64,000 nucleotides of DNA from Siphlonurus alternatus (GCA_949825025.1 OX463778.1:52392364-52456363); one strand, 5' to 3'. Shown: positions 12,999-24,870, counted from the stretch's first letter. The notes: generated from the letters alone by a model not told the origin. Translations and numbers: made by a program.

Positions 12999-13630
12999 AA
13001 TGAAGTATTGTCCTCAATTTTTTATTGCAGAAATGGATAGAGGGTGCAAAGTTATGCTACCCTGATTTTTTTCAGATTTTTTAGAGCCCGGGAACTATTT
13101 TTAAAAAATTATTGAAAGTTCTTTTTGTGACGTCACGAGACGCCGCTCCTTAAAGGTGAACTGAAGGGATTGCTTTTTTTTCCCTTTAGGGAACCTTATA
13201 TTACCTATCCCATCCATCTGCACTAATTTTTTCATGGCGATCGCCACTCTCTCGGCAGTTTCCGCGGTCGCTCGTGTGTTTTTTCACGGCGGCGAGTTTT
13301 AAGTCAACCAACCGTCGCTGATACGTCACAACTTCACTTTTTCACTAATTGTCCTACAGCAGCACAATAAGTATCTGCCATGAAAAAATTAGTGCAGATG
13401 GATGGGATAGGTAATATAAGGTTCCCTAAAGGGAAAAAAAAAGCAATCCCTTCAGTTCACCTTTAAGAAAAAGATAGGACTTGACGCCGCGTGACGTCAC
13501 AAATAGGACTTTCAATATTTTTTTAAAAGTACTTCTCGGGCTCTAAAAAATCAGAAAAAATTCAGGATAGCATAACTTTTCACCCTCTATCCATTTCTGC
13601 AATAAAAAAAATTGAGGACAATACTCCATT
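12999..13630. mobile_element. GATAGAGGG-family foldback carrying a nested TTAA MITE
   Basis: The outer arms are AGTATTGTCCTCAATTTTTT then TTGCAGAAATGGATAGAGGG, repeated inverted at the right end. The centre is interrupted at a TTAA by the element at 13154-13462. Without the insert the sequence equals the copy at 35947-36269. The arms contain TGACGTCACGAGACGCCGC and GCGTGACGTCAC. Confidence 0.87.
13154..13462. mobile_element. TTAA-target MITE, AGGTGAACTGAAGGG ends
   Basis: Perfect 20-base inverted termini AGGTGAACTGAAGGGATTGC lie inside duplicated TTAA (13150-13153 and 13463-13466). The arms continue as long inverted repeats (AACCTTATATTACCTATCCC, CATCTGCACTAATTTTTTCA) around a GC-richer loop. 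TTAA duplication is characteristic of piggyBac-type transposases, which may mobilise it. The empty site is preserved at 36100-36103. Confidence 0.9.
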
Positions 13631-14350
13631 TATAACACTACCTTTTACAGGAGAGTTATGTATTTTTTACACAAAATATATCATATATATTTATTGAAGC
13701 TTCTATAATTATTTATGCTGTGTACGTTCGATTCAAGTAGTTTGGTTCTGATTATAAATTCTCATCTGACTAATCAAACCTATTTCAATTTCTAATAAAA
13801 ATCATTAAATTAAAAACCCATTAGTACACTTGGCAGCAGTGAAGTTGGTCGCGATAATGAGGCTTGCAATCATACGTCATATTGACGAGGTTGCTGCAAC
13901 TTGAGAACACACTGTGAGCTGTGTGTGTGACCTTATAACAAGTGGCCGCCAAACGTAAACATTAAAATGCAGGTCACTTTATATCAAATAATAATATTAT
14001 TTAAATGTTTAAATAACATTTTTTATTAAAAAGGTTAAAATTGTATTAAAAATTTAATGAAAATTGAGCTTTATGTTCAACTCTGAGACTAAATATGAAG
14101 GTGAGACACGTATGAACATATTTACAATCCAGAGAACGTGACTTTAGATGAGTAAGAACAGTCGGGATCGTTAAAATAATCACCATGTACTGAGATATAC
14201 ACGTGTAATATCCGGTATACTTACAGCCGGGAGATGACTCAAAGTTAGTATTATAAACAAGTGTCTTCATACGTAAAGAAAAATTGAGTTACTCAACTCC
14301 AATTTGAGCCATTTTGTAGTTTTTTTCAATGAATACTACATCATATTATG

Positions 14351-14686
14351 CCAATGGACAACATACATGAAAATTTTTTATTGCAGAAATGAATAGAGGG
14401 TACCAAATTATGCTACTCTGAATTCTTTCAGATATTTTTGAGACCCAGAACTATTTTTAAATAATTATTGAAAGTGCGGCCACGCCCCCTGGAGGCGTCA
14501 ATAGGCGTCCAGTCTATATTCTTTTTATTTAGGCTGCAGGGGTGCCAACTGAAATCACAGGACTTTCAATAATTATTTAAAAATAGTTCCGGGTCTCAAA
14601 AAAATCTGAAAAAATTCAGAGTAGCATAATTTGGTACCCTCTATTCATTTCTGCAATAAAATTTTTTCATGTATGTTGTCCATTGC
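14351..14686. mobile_element. GATAGAGGG-family foldback, divergent centre
   Basis: The terminal arms CAATGGACAACATACATGAA and TTGCAGAAATGAATAGAGGG are repeated inverted at the right. The central region differs from other copies (ACGCCCCCTGGAGGCGTCAA, itself a small palindrome). Confidence 0.82.
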
Positions 14687-14959
14687 CAATGGTCTAAACA
14701 CGAGAGGTTTCAGAGGTCATTGTGGGTACATGGTATAAAATATTGTTGTTGTTTTTTTAGAACGCAGTCCCATGAAAGACCATGAAATTTCCATGTTATG
14801 TATAAAGGTAAAAAAAAATAAAATAAAAAAATAAATAAAATAAAAAAATAATGCCGGAGAGCAATTGAAGCAAGTGATTTTCCCGTGCTAAAATCCCATG
14901 AAAATTGAACGCTCTCTCTGTATGATACATGCACTTGACCATATTATGGTGGCATTATA

Positions 14960-15042
14960 AGGTTCTCCAGATGGCCTCGGCTGGAACAAAGACCTGCAGG
15001 ACCACATGCGTACAGATGGAAGAGGTCGCTCGGGCCACGGTC
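14960..15042 (+). other. Possible GC-rich exon
   Basis: GTTCTCCAG is followed by ATGGCCTCGGCTGG and about 80 bases of GC-rich sequence that ends at GTCAACGC plus a GTGAGA donor. All three plus frames are open, so the reading frame is uncertain (MASAGTKTCRTTCVQMEEVA in one). It has the look of a small exon in a long AT-rich region, with no partner exon found. Confidence 0.25.
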
Positions 15043-15981
15043 AACGCGTGAGAACCTTCGCGTGCGTCATCACCTGCGATGGCGTTTTGGAAATTATTAT
15101 TAGCTTTTTAAATTAGAAGTTTGGTGAAAGAAGTCAGAATTTTTATCTTCTATAATGATATAGCAATAATGCCAAATGTTGCTATAAGCTCGCGGAACTT
15201 AATCTAAGTAATTTCCGAAATAAAATCATTTCCGATTGCCCTTAAATAATACGCCTTATATTTATTATTATTAATAATAAATATAAATTATTATATAGTA
15301 TAATATAGACTATTTATTCTTTAATAATAATAATAATTAGTTAAGTGCAGTCTTGAATAATACTCTAAAACTACTGAGTGATATCATAAAATTCTTGAAA
15401 ATTGTACCCGCAAATAAAATCAATAAAACATCTCATTGGACACTTTCCATACATCAAATTGAAGCCCTGGATTTAACATTTTTTAAAATTAAGATAAAAA
15501 ATTATTGACAAAATCATGGCTTTCTCACAAACTGAAACAAGGTAAAAATTGCGAGAGCTTGAGGTGCGGTTATAATAATAATAATATTTGTTTATTGGGT
15601 TAAGTAATACAAAAGAATGGGGGGAAAGACATGAAAAAAAAAAAAACAAACAACAACAAAACAAGAGATGACTTAAGAGTAAAAATTAATAAATATAACA
15701 TAATAAAAAAAAAAGTAAGAATACATAACCCAAACGGTGGTACGAAAAAGGTATAAAACCCATGCATAATTCATATATGATCAACCACCAAATTTTACAC
15801 GTGTTTTGTCCCTCCCTCCGGAAATAGTCGAGGTAGTGAAGTTTTAGGCTCTATATTCTCTATTTTAGCTTTGCAGAAGAATTTACAGTACAATTAATGA
15901 CATTATAAGTGAAATTACAATTCTGAAATGCCAGAAACTCCATACTTTCACAAGGAATATAATATAACTATAGTAGCAAAT
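15043..15981. other. AT-rich, no gene
   Basis: TTATTA/AATAAT-rich DNA and A runs near 15630; a 60-base stretch near 15420-15540 (ACACTTTCCATACATCAAAT, GGCTTTCTCACAA) is similar to one near 18600-18760 and may be an old dispersed repeat. Confidence 0.4.
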
Positions 15982-16296
15982 CGTCCCTCGTCTGGAATAA
16001 TGAGCTATCAGGCGCGGGAGGGGCTATCTCCATAAGGCAAATGTTAAGAAAAAATTTGGGAGTGGGGAAAATGCCTACTATATTGGCCATGTTAAATTCA
16101 AAATTTCAGGAGGGGCTGCAGCCCCCTCAGCCACCCCCCTAGATCCGCGCCTGTAAGCTATCTGTTATTTCAGGTCAGTGCAATTATGATTGAGCTGTAA
16201 CTCGGTATAAAATGAAGCTTCACCTGCAATAGCAGATAGCTCATTATTACAACGAAATCACGGTAGCTCATTTATATTGCGGACGAGCGGGACGAG
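15982..16296. mobile_element. GAGCTATCTG-family MITE, copy 2
   Basis: The left end is CGTCCCTCGTCTGGAATAAT and the right end is an inverted, partly rearranged copy (GCGGACGAGCGGGACGAG). The arms share TCAGGTCAGTGCAATTATGA with the other copies. It contains a nested hAT MITE at 16009-16153. Confidence 0.78.
16009..16153. mobile_element. hAT-type MITE nested in another MITE
   Basis: The termini CAGGCGCGG and CCGCGCCTG match the element at 2449-2625. Flanks TGAGCTAT (16001-16008) and TAAGCTAT (16154-16161) form an 8-bp duplication with one mismatch. It interrupts the palindromic MITE spanning 15982-16296 in its GAGCTATCTG motif, so it is the younger of the two. Confidence 0.85.
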
Positions 16297-16520
16297 GGTC
16301 GAAATACTCTTGCCGTCGCCAAACGCCGGTGATGCCCGCAGTATCGCTCTCCGCTAACAGCTCTGCTTGCTGTATGTGTCGGAGCTCAGCAGCCGCCGCC
16401 GCCGCTCGCGAGCAATCGAGCCGCCGATGCTGCTACCTGCTATGCCTGCTTGCTGCTCGCTCGCGGCTGCTGCTGCATGGTGGTGTACGTTGGGTTGCCT
16501 ATCTGCCAGGGGTTAAATAT
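16297..16520. other. GC-rich, GCC/GCT-repeat island beside a MITE
   Basis: About 220 bases are dense in CpG, GCCGCC and GCTGCTG triplet runs, and start immediately after the MITE end at 16296. The plus strand has a 69-codon ORF with a run of Ala. Composition suggests a promoter/5' UTR island, but no donor site or TSS motif is clear. Confidence 0.35.
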
Positions 16521-17053
16521 TTTGTGTTGTATATGTAATAGACAGCATGCTTGCTTTTTTTTTTATTAAAAAATGTTAAAAAATTGTTGTTTTTTTTCCC
16601 GAATTCGTTTATTAATTTGTTATGATTAATTTATTTTGCTAATAACTCCATGGAGTTATAATTATTATCATCTTAATCGCGTAAAATAGTAAAATATTTG
16701 ATAAAATTTAACCACGAAATAATAGTAATGCACAAATGTAATGGAAATTTTGATTTAGGTAATTAAAAAAATTATATCGATTTTTTTCTCACTTATTGAG
16801 CACTCATATTTATATTAAAAAAAATGTTTTTGTTTTAATTTTTAGAAGATTTTTTATTTTTGTAAACTCTGAATTTTATATTATAATTTATGATTTGGAC
16901 CAAAATTTGGCATTACAAGTCATATTAAATTTTTATTGTTATAAGAAGCATTGCAAATTGATTCTCTTTTACAGTTAACAGGTGACTTTAGTGCATTTAG
17001 CCTTCGCAAAGAAGGAGGTGTCGTAGATGGTTCAGTAGTCTACCAGCTAGTCA

Positions 17054-17967
17054 TTAAGGGCATTTTTGGGTGTAGCACCGGTAGTTGGCAACACTGACGT
17101 ATCTTCACCATGTTAATTTTTTATCATTGCTCCTCGGAGTAATTTTTATACTAGAGCTAAGCTGATTGCTGTAGTATCAAGATAATTAGTAGCCCAAGTG
17201 CACAATTTGATTAAATAAAGCCTGATTTAAAGAAAAGTATTTTTAGTTCAAATTCAAATTCAAAATTCAAATTTTTATTTCGATCATAGGCTGTACAGCA
17301 TGGATCACGTCAATTATTACATTAAATATGTAACATACTTAATTCTAATTAAAATTAGCCTAAATTTAATAAATTTAAACACATATACCCAAACAATATT
17401 TAAAATATATATGATCTATAAAATTAATACAATAATTAAAATTGTGTCCTTTTAAACATCACATTAGCACCATAATATATTTAACACACAACTTTTAAAT
17501 TCAATTAAAAGTCTATACATCTTGACAAAATAATTAGTTACTTTAACAATTTACTAGTAGTAAATTAGTTATTTAAAAAGCACTTTTGCATAAATTGTCA
17601 TATATTCACATAATTTATTTCTTCTTTTCACAGTACAATAAGTTTCTTGATGCACTTACTCTTCTTGTATGAATTATTATGAAAATTATAAAATTTTAAT
17701 ATGAAAATTTAACCACAATCACATGTAATTGTAGTAATTTTTTAAATTTTTATGCATTTTTCTAAAATATAAAAAAAAAATACTTTTCTTTAAATCAGGC
17801 TTTATTTAGCCAAATTATGCACTTGCATGAGCTACTAATTATCTTGATACTACAGCAATCAGCTTAGCTCCAGCACAAAAATTACTCCGAGGAGCAATGA
17901 TCAAAAATTAACATGGTGAAGATACGTCAGTGTTGCCAACTACTGGTGCTACACCCAATGCCCTTAA
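17054..17967. mobile_element. TTAA-target palindromic MITE interrupted by a LINE tail
   Basis: The same family as 11225-11643, with TTAA at 17054-17057 and 17964-17967. The loop is in the opposite orientation relative to the first copy and is interrupted by about 486 bases (17247-17732) of LINE 3' sequence. Confidence 0.85.
17247..17732 (-). mobile_element. LINE 3' tail ending in TTTGAA repeats
   Basis: Read on the minus strand it ends GTACAGCCTATGATCGAAAT then AAAAATTTGAA repeats. The last 270 bases match 35330-35600 nearly base for base, and the last 100 match 32405-32505. A common 3' end with variable 5' truncation and a short tandem tail is the mark of a non-LTR retrotransposon. No coding part is recognisable. 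Confidence 0.75.
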
Positions 17968-18134
17968 GAGTCCATTGAACTGGCTACTGAACCTTCTATG
18001 ATGAAAATTTGAAGAATTATTTGTTATCAATGGAAGCATCCATCTTAGAAGCTTCCATATTCCATGACTTTAAGAAAAATAAAGGTGGACTCCACACTTT
18101 TGTCGTACGAATGGGGCTTTTATGTGGAGAAACC

Positions 18135-18490
18135 TTAAGGGTAAGGTAACGCCACCAATGTTAAAAAAAATCCCTCTCACAAAAATTCTGAAAAAAATTT
18201 AAAATGTTCTCCTCTACACCCCCTATCAGTAGCTAAAATATCAGGTATACAAATACGATCTAGTTTTTGAGTTATGAATTTTTAAAGTTGACCAATTTAA
18301 CATGGGAGTTTCATTTCTCCATGTTAAAGTAGTCAACTTTAAAAATTTATAACTCAAAAACTAGATCGTATTTGTATACCTGATATTTTAGGTACTGATA
18401 GGAGGTATAGAGGAGAACATTTTAAATTTTTTTCAGAATTTTTGTGAGAGGGATTTTTTTTTAACATTGGTGGCGTTACCTTACCCTTAA
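18135..18490. mobile_element. TTAA-target palindromic MITE, GGGTAAGGTAACG family, copy A
   Basis: TTAA (18135-18138, 18487-18490) flanks a 348-base palindrome beginning GGGTAAGGTAACGCCACCAA. The arms share GTTCTCCTCTACACCCCCTA, AAATATCAGGTATACAAATA and CGATCTAGTTTTTGAGTTAT, with ATGTTAAA near the centre. No coding capacity. Confidence 0.88.
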
Positions 18491-19651
18491 GGAAAATTAT
18501 GTGGATAAAAAAACAAAAAAACAACAACAAGCAAGCGTTTTCATGCATTGAATTTTAGGTACTAGATGCTGCAGGCTTAAAACTTCAATTAAGAAAAAGA
18601 GGCACAAAATTGCAATTTTTACCTTGTTTCAACTTGTGAGAAAGCCACTTTGTCAATAATTTTTTTAACTTCAGTTTTGAAAATTTTGAATCTAGCGCTT
18701 CAATTTGATATATAGAAAGTGTAATTGAGTTTGTTTTATTTGTGGATAAAATTTTCAAGAAGTTTGTGATCACCCTGTATATTTTTCTTGAATTTTATCT
18801 CATTTGTATACCAAACGGAGCTTAATCATGCAGGCTTTATATTAAACTGGTATTTTTCTTTAATAATTTCAAGTGATCCACGTCAAATGCCTCCAGCTGC
18901 ACGAGCAGCGTGACATCACCACCAGAGTCAGTGACGATCGCCGTGTACTTTTAAATGAAGTTGTGAAAGTTGTTGTGAATGAACTACGTTTTCCGACAAC
19001 GTGACTCACGGTGATAATTTTTGTAATAGAACATTAACTAGCTGCCAATGTCTGTAAACATTTATAATATTAATTATCTGCTTGCTAATTTTATTAGAAA
19101 CATTATAATATTTATTTAAGAGTTGATTTGAAGTTAACATACAGATGTCATAAACATATTTTGTATTACATAAGACGTAAATATAGGGGAAAATTTTAAT
19201 ATATTGCAATGAAAACGATGTTTAGTTAATCATTTCAGGTAAAATTTTCAGCAAGACCAGCAGAAATTTACCTATAAATATTTATAAATAGAGATATGAA
19301 TATTTTCATATTTTGTAAATTCATTATACGAGTATTTTTTTTATTAAAATTTGATTATATGAAGCACAATGGAAAAGTTAATAAATGCAGCTCATATAAA
19401 AAGGTCAATTAAAAATTAAAACTAGAGTATAATTACAAATTCTTGTCCCAGCATTGTTCTCATATTAAAAAAAAAAAAAAAAATGTGACAGTTTCTTACT
19501 GTATAAAAATTGTGTCATATAACGTAAAAATATGATTATAAAATATTTTAAATTTTAATACAAAAAACATAACCCTGTTTTTAAATCAGAATTAAGTAAA
19601 TACATATTAACTTCCTAAAAACGTATTTATGCTGCGTCGTTTGAACTTCAA
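18491..19651. other. AT-rich, no gene
   Basis: 18590-18780 shares an old repeat with 15420-15560. 18870-19010 is less AT-rich without splice evidence. Confidence 0.45.
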
Positions 19652-19933
19652 TAGAGACTTCAAGTCAGCTGATTTTTCGGTGTTACCACCGTCCTATCTA
19701 AACCCATGTAAATAAAACGTAAAATTGTTTTTTCATTAAAAATAAGATTTTTTATGGAAAATTTCTTTACATCAGTCCAAACTAAAAAATACAGAACGTG
19801 GAGGATAATGCAAGATTTAGATTTTTTACATCTTTTAAAAATGAAGAAAAAACACTTTGCTTCATTTTTAAGTGCAAGATGGACCTTAGCGACACAAATG
19901 AACATCGCAAGGCGCACTCACTTGAAGCCTCTA
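19652..19933. mobile_element. Dispersed repeat with TAGAGRCTTCAAGT ends, copy 1
   Basis: It starts TAGAGACTTCAAGTCAGCTG and ends GCACTCACTTGAAGCCTCTA, short inverted termini. The interior matches 25385-25672 over its whole length (CACTTTGCTTCATTTTTAAG, TGCAAGATGGACCTTAGCGA). ORFs on both strands here are not shared between copies. Confidence 0.75.
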
Positions 19934-20293
19934 TATAATATATTATCTCGAGTGCTATCACGAGCTGAACGTCATCTGCCGTATTATCTCCGCTGGTCCA
20001 TGCAGCATTCAGGGCTATATTTCAAGCACGAGGAGCAGGGGGAGACCCCTATCTAAATAATTAATAGTTAATATAAGAGATTAAACCACCAGGGCTAATG
20101 TTAATTATAGCAATGATAAAATACACTCGTGGCGTCAAATATTAAATTAGAATTTCCTTTAGTTGAACAATAATATACGTTATCGATATAAAGGAAGTGT
20201 GGAGAAATTTTAACAGGATTTTCCGTGGTAAAATTTGTGGCTAATTAAATTAAAACACATAAATACCACAATATATCAAATAATTATAATTAT

Positions 20294-20584
20294 ATGCCGG
20301 TCAAAAGAGAATTAATAAAAAATACAAACTTATATAATATATATATTGAGTTTCCTTCTAATTTCTACGAATCGAATTTTTTTACTAACTTATATTGCAT
20401 GTATAAATCTCTCCGTAACAGTGTCATCTTATTAATAAAAACCTCGGCTGGAATTGTTTCTCTGGGGCACTTGAAGGATGCGATCGACCGAGCAACCGCA
20501 GGTGGATGCATTCATGTTTTTAGTATACTCGGGGAAAACTGTCCTAGTAGTCAAATAAATACAACGAAAATTATATGTAAATAA
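20294..20584 (+). CDS. ORF of 96 codons, unidentified
   Basis: The second half (TSAGIVSLGHLKDAIDRATA) has a protein-like composition and higher GC, while the first half is Asn/Tyr/Phe-rich, as expected from translated AT-rich DNA. No splice signals or neighbours clarify it. It is listed only as a possible gene fragment. Confidence 0.15.
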   Translation: MPVKRELIKNTNLYNIYIEFPSNFYESNFFTNLYCMYKSLRNSVILLIKTSAGIVSLGHLKDAIDRATAGGCIHVFSILGENCPSSQINTTKIICK

Positions 20585-22750
20585 ATTGATGCATGTGTGA
20601 AAAAAAGTTACGGAAAAAAAAATGAAACAAATAAATAATTTGATTTAAATGTTAATTCTCGACTTTCGGGTGAATTATTAAAATAGCAGGAACTAAATTT
20701 TAGGATGAAACGATATGGAAATTTTAGTTACAAACATATATCATAATCATAAAAAATAAGAACATAAGATTATCCGTGGAAAATTTTCCCTAACATGCAT
20801 CGATGTTTTGGGGAATATTCTGCGGCGATGGGGGTGTACCGGCCGCATAGTCATGTATGATGATGGTTTTAAAATTTCTCTATATGATATTGTATGGTCA
20901 ATTTTTTTATACTGAGCTAAATATTTTTTAAAAAACAATTGTTTTCTATTATACATGTCATATGTTGGTTAATATAAAAACGAAGTAGATCCATTTTGCT
21001 CCAAGTCAGACTATATACTGATAAACAAAATAGGAAATTGCATCAGCTACTGCATTTGAAATTTGAATGACAAAAACATCGTAATTCTATTTTCAAATCA
21101 TGTTGTCTTAAAGTATATTTTTAATTTTAATAGAGTACTGAATACGGGGAAGTAAAACCATTGTTGAAATAAATTTTGACAGTGTATTGTTGTCTTCTAC
21201 TGGCACAACCAGAGATCTTATAGTACAAATTTGTAATCTCTTTGGCTCAACGACACTCGCGTAGCTGCATGATGTCTGTCTGTGCTCACGTACTACTGTA
21301 TAAAAAACGAATCTACATACCCTGCCATGCAAAGCAGCCTCCTCAGCAACATAAAAAAAAAAAAACAATTTTTTCCACGAATTCCTACAAACTTGCTCTC
21401 ATCTTGCATCCAATGCTGCATTATACCCACCTATGCGTGTTCAAAACTATGTAGGTTAACATTATATTTTTTCCTTTCAAAGAAATAAATAAAAATAAAA
21501 ACAGTGGTTTTTCATATTTATTATTATATTTTCTAAACTATACATTTAACCTCAATAATAATAATAAGAAGAATTAGATATAATATTTTTTAAAATATTT
21601 TCCTTCAACATGTAATTTTAGAAATGACGAGACTGTTTCATACTATGAAGTGTTGTATAACATAAAGATGGTGCTTGCATTCCCCAGCATCTGCTTACGA
21701 AGGAAACAACTAATAAAAGCATTAAACGCACTGCTAGACACAAAAGTGACGTCATTGTCAGCTTCTTTAGCCTCGGAATTTTTTTTTTACCTAGAAAATG
21801 TTTAAAAAATTATAAAGATAAATTAAGAATGGTTGACGTCTGAAACCAATGCTCCAATAAAAGACAATTGTTGAGAAATCAACAATCAAATGGGCATACC
21901 TCAGGATCGCACGAACTTCTGCTGGCAGCTCCGAGGCCTCCGAGAGACAGAATGACAATTTGGAATGATGAAAGACAGAATGACAATTTGTGGGAGGTAA
22001 GAAGAGCATGACCCGGTCCAGTCATCCTCAAAATAATTCTAGTAGTGTGACAACGTCCATAAACCGAGCAGGGGTAACGTTTAATAGTATTAATATAAAT
22101 GTTAATTCAGCAAAAAAAAAACATTTTATTATCTAATATATGCATTAATACATTTTATTTATACACAATATTTTATAAAAATGCTCAATGGGTGACTAAA
22201 AAAGAAGATTATATTCACTATAAGTGTTCAGTTACGTTTGTGCTGTCCATACTGCACGAAAAATAAAATTTCGGTTCTGAAAGGACATATCCAATTTTGA
22301 GCTGATTGGACATTTAAAAACTACACAATTGGAGGTTTAAACAAAGAGTTTATTTCTTTTTTATTAAAAGTCGTGAGTACAAATTGGTTTAAAGCTATAA
22401 TTTCATTTCATAATCACACCTCTGCTCTTTACGCTGAAAATGACATAACACCTTACAAATAATGATAAATTCTAACAGTCTATTGTGAAATACATCGTGA
22501 CTATTTATTAGAACCTAATGGATTTTGATAACTATACACTTCTTGTATAATATAAAATCTTATTATATAATTATACATAACTTTCGATTTGATCATATTT
22601 AATGATTGAAACAATAAAACCATTAATTTTCTATTATGAAATCATATATATATAATAACTTTTTTGTTAAAAAACAATAAAATTACAATGACCTTAAAAT
22701 AATAAAAATATAAAATAAGTTAACAGATTATGTAGAAAGTGGAAAGTGGA

Positions 22751-22752
<2 letters not shown>
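20585..22752. other. No gene supported
   Basis: Small ORFs of 60-86 codons on both strands between 20747 and 21488 and at 21791-22009 look like chance frames. The 21240-21420 stretch is the least AT-rich. Confidence 0.45.
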
Positions 22753-22795
<43 letters not shown>

Positions 22796-23176
22796 CGTTT
22801 TACAAGGATACACCCCTAATAGCTTACAGCTCGAAGCGTGGTAAAGCGTATAAGGTAAGAAAAGGATTATGGCCACGGCCAGTTACGGGTCCCAACATTC
22901 GTTGAGGTGTAAGACTGAGGGAACCGTGGAAAACCTTATATAGTTAGGATGAACACTTTTACTTTTTCTCAATGGACCAAAGTGATGTCCAAAGTCTGGG
23001 GAACCACACATAAGTTCATCACTGCACTGGGTGGAAAGCGAGACGAATTTATTCCGATTCAGCAACGTAATTTTTACTTGAAACGTTCACCCATCCAAGT
23101 ACTAATCACGCTCAACGTAGCTTAACTTCGGTGATCTAACAAGAACCGGTCAATGCACTGCGCCACGCTCGACCTC
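22753..23176 (-). mobile_element. 5S-rRNA-derived SINE, copy 2, with poly(A)
   Basis: The head at 23166-23084 (minus) has GTTAGATCACCGAAGTTAAG and TTAGTACTTGGATGGGTGAA, again 5S-like. The shared central domain is at 22951-22889. The 3' end finishes in an uninterrupted A tract of about 43 (T run 22753-22795 on plus). Head and centre match copy 1, but the tail segment before the poly(A) differs, so two tail subfamilies exist. Confidence 0.85.
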
Positions 23177-23992
23177 TATAAATTTTGATTTGTAAGAAAA
23201 TGATGACTAGCAAAGATGTCTCGCCAAGATATTGTTGACATGCATTGTTGTGGATATATGACAGTGACATATACAGAAATCGCTGATGGAGAGATCGTTT
23301 GCCAAGAGAGAGTGGTGCCCGGGGATCAAACAACTATTGCAGTAGGGAGACATGGACCAATTTAAACTCGGAGAAATCGGGGATTATTCATAGCATGTTG
23401 GTTTTATTTAGTTAAGCATGCAGAAGAATAAAAATATATTTTCTCTTTCAACGAATTTTGCATTCCTATTAATTTGTTACCATTTTATAATTTATTCGAA
23501 GCACAGCAGACTGCATGTTTGTCTAAAAAAAATATTAAAAGTTCTAGTCTATTTGAAAATTGTATTTTAAGAATAAAAAATGCATTAGTGAATGTTATGG
23601 CATAGGTGTTATACAAAGTAAAATAATATTATAGGTAGGAAATGTGATACAGGTGTCATGATTCATCAGGTGATTCATTATTATATTTTTATTTAATATG
23701 CACCTGGGTGTTTCTTCTAGCTTCTGTGATAAATCATGTATGTACTTTTAATTTTAGCTATAACAATCATCAAAATAAAATACATTTGTTTTACAACAAT
23801 TTTTATTTATTATTAATTAAAATTGACGGTGATTTTTGTAATTAATTATTTTTAAATAAATTAAAAAAAAAATAATTTTGTATATTTTAAGAAACCTTAT
23901 TTGAAATAACAATGTAAAACAAAACAATGTAATTAATTGTTTTAGAATATTTATTTGTAGAGTCGAAATCAAAGCTTGACAATTTTAGATAA

Positions 23993-24146
23993 AGCCGGTA
24001 TTACACGATACAATTTTCCTAACTATTGAATACAATTTTTCCTTTTAAGAAAATTTCATCTCCATACAAACAAATGAAGTTCAAATTTTCTTGAAAGGAA
24101 AAATTGTATTCAATAGTTAAAAAAAATTGTATCGTGTAATACCGGC
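23993..24146. mobile_element. Harbinger-like MITE, AGCCGGTATTACACG ends, copy 1
   Basis: AGCCGGTATTACACGATACA is repeated inverted at the right end (ATCGTGTAATACCGGC). The arms contain ATTTTTCCTTTTAAGAAAAT-type sequence. A TAA precedes the left end; the right flank has mutated. Confidence 0.8.
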
Positions 24147-24829
24147 AAGGAACTTGTTAATAAAATAACACAAGGAAATTTATGAGGAAGTTACCCACAT
24201 CCTCTGCTAAAATAATTATGTAAGAAATTGAACTGCATGCTCTTGTACAATAATATACATTACAATTTTATCAGCAGGCAAATTATAATAGAAAAAATCA
24301 AATAAATCTTATGTTCAAGATTGCGTATTATTTGTAAAATAATGGTTTGTTCTATTATATTATAGAGATACATTTCTTTAAGCTCCTACATTTTTTAGAC
24401 AACCTCAACTATAAATGCCTGCATGCATTTAGTAGTTTTTATTGAAGCACGAAGAAGAAATTATGTATCATGCATAACATATTTTTTTTTATATATAAAT
24501 TTACATATTTTAAAACAGTTACGCAGGTAGATATTTTTTGTGCAAGAGTATTTTTTTTTATTTATGTTTAATATTTCTGAGAATTAACTCTTTTATAAGA
24601 AACTACATCCCTGTGAGAGCTGAGGATTATTTAGACTTGATTTATCACTATAGAAGGACCACATTCCGCCAGAACTAAACTTTAGGCCAAGTAAAGAAGA
24701 CCCAAAATCCGAGTTTTTGTAAATATTCCGACTTGAGATAAATTAGTGTCGGTAGTTTCCAGCTCCCTAGGTACTCGTTGCTTCTTCTAAAGGGTATAAT
24801 AGCTAACCAGCCTTACCAACAAGTCTGTT

Positions 24830-24870
24830 CACGTGGAAACGATCACGTGACCATCTCGTTGTCATGGCGA
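24830..24870. promoter_or_regulatory. Paired E-boxes with X-box-like and CRE-like sites
   Basis: CACGTG at 24830-24835 and 24844-24849 (the second in TCACGTGA), followed by GTTGTCATGGCGAC (X-box-like, two mismatches) and GACGTCAT. On the minus strand a GTAAGG donor follows at about 24815, so this could be a small promoter/first exon. Confidence 0.35.
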
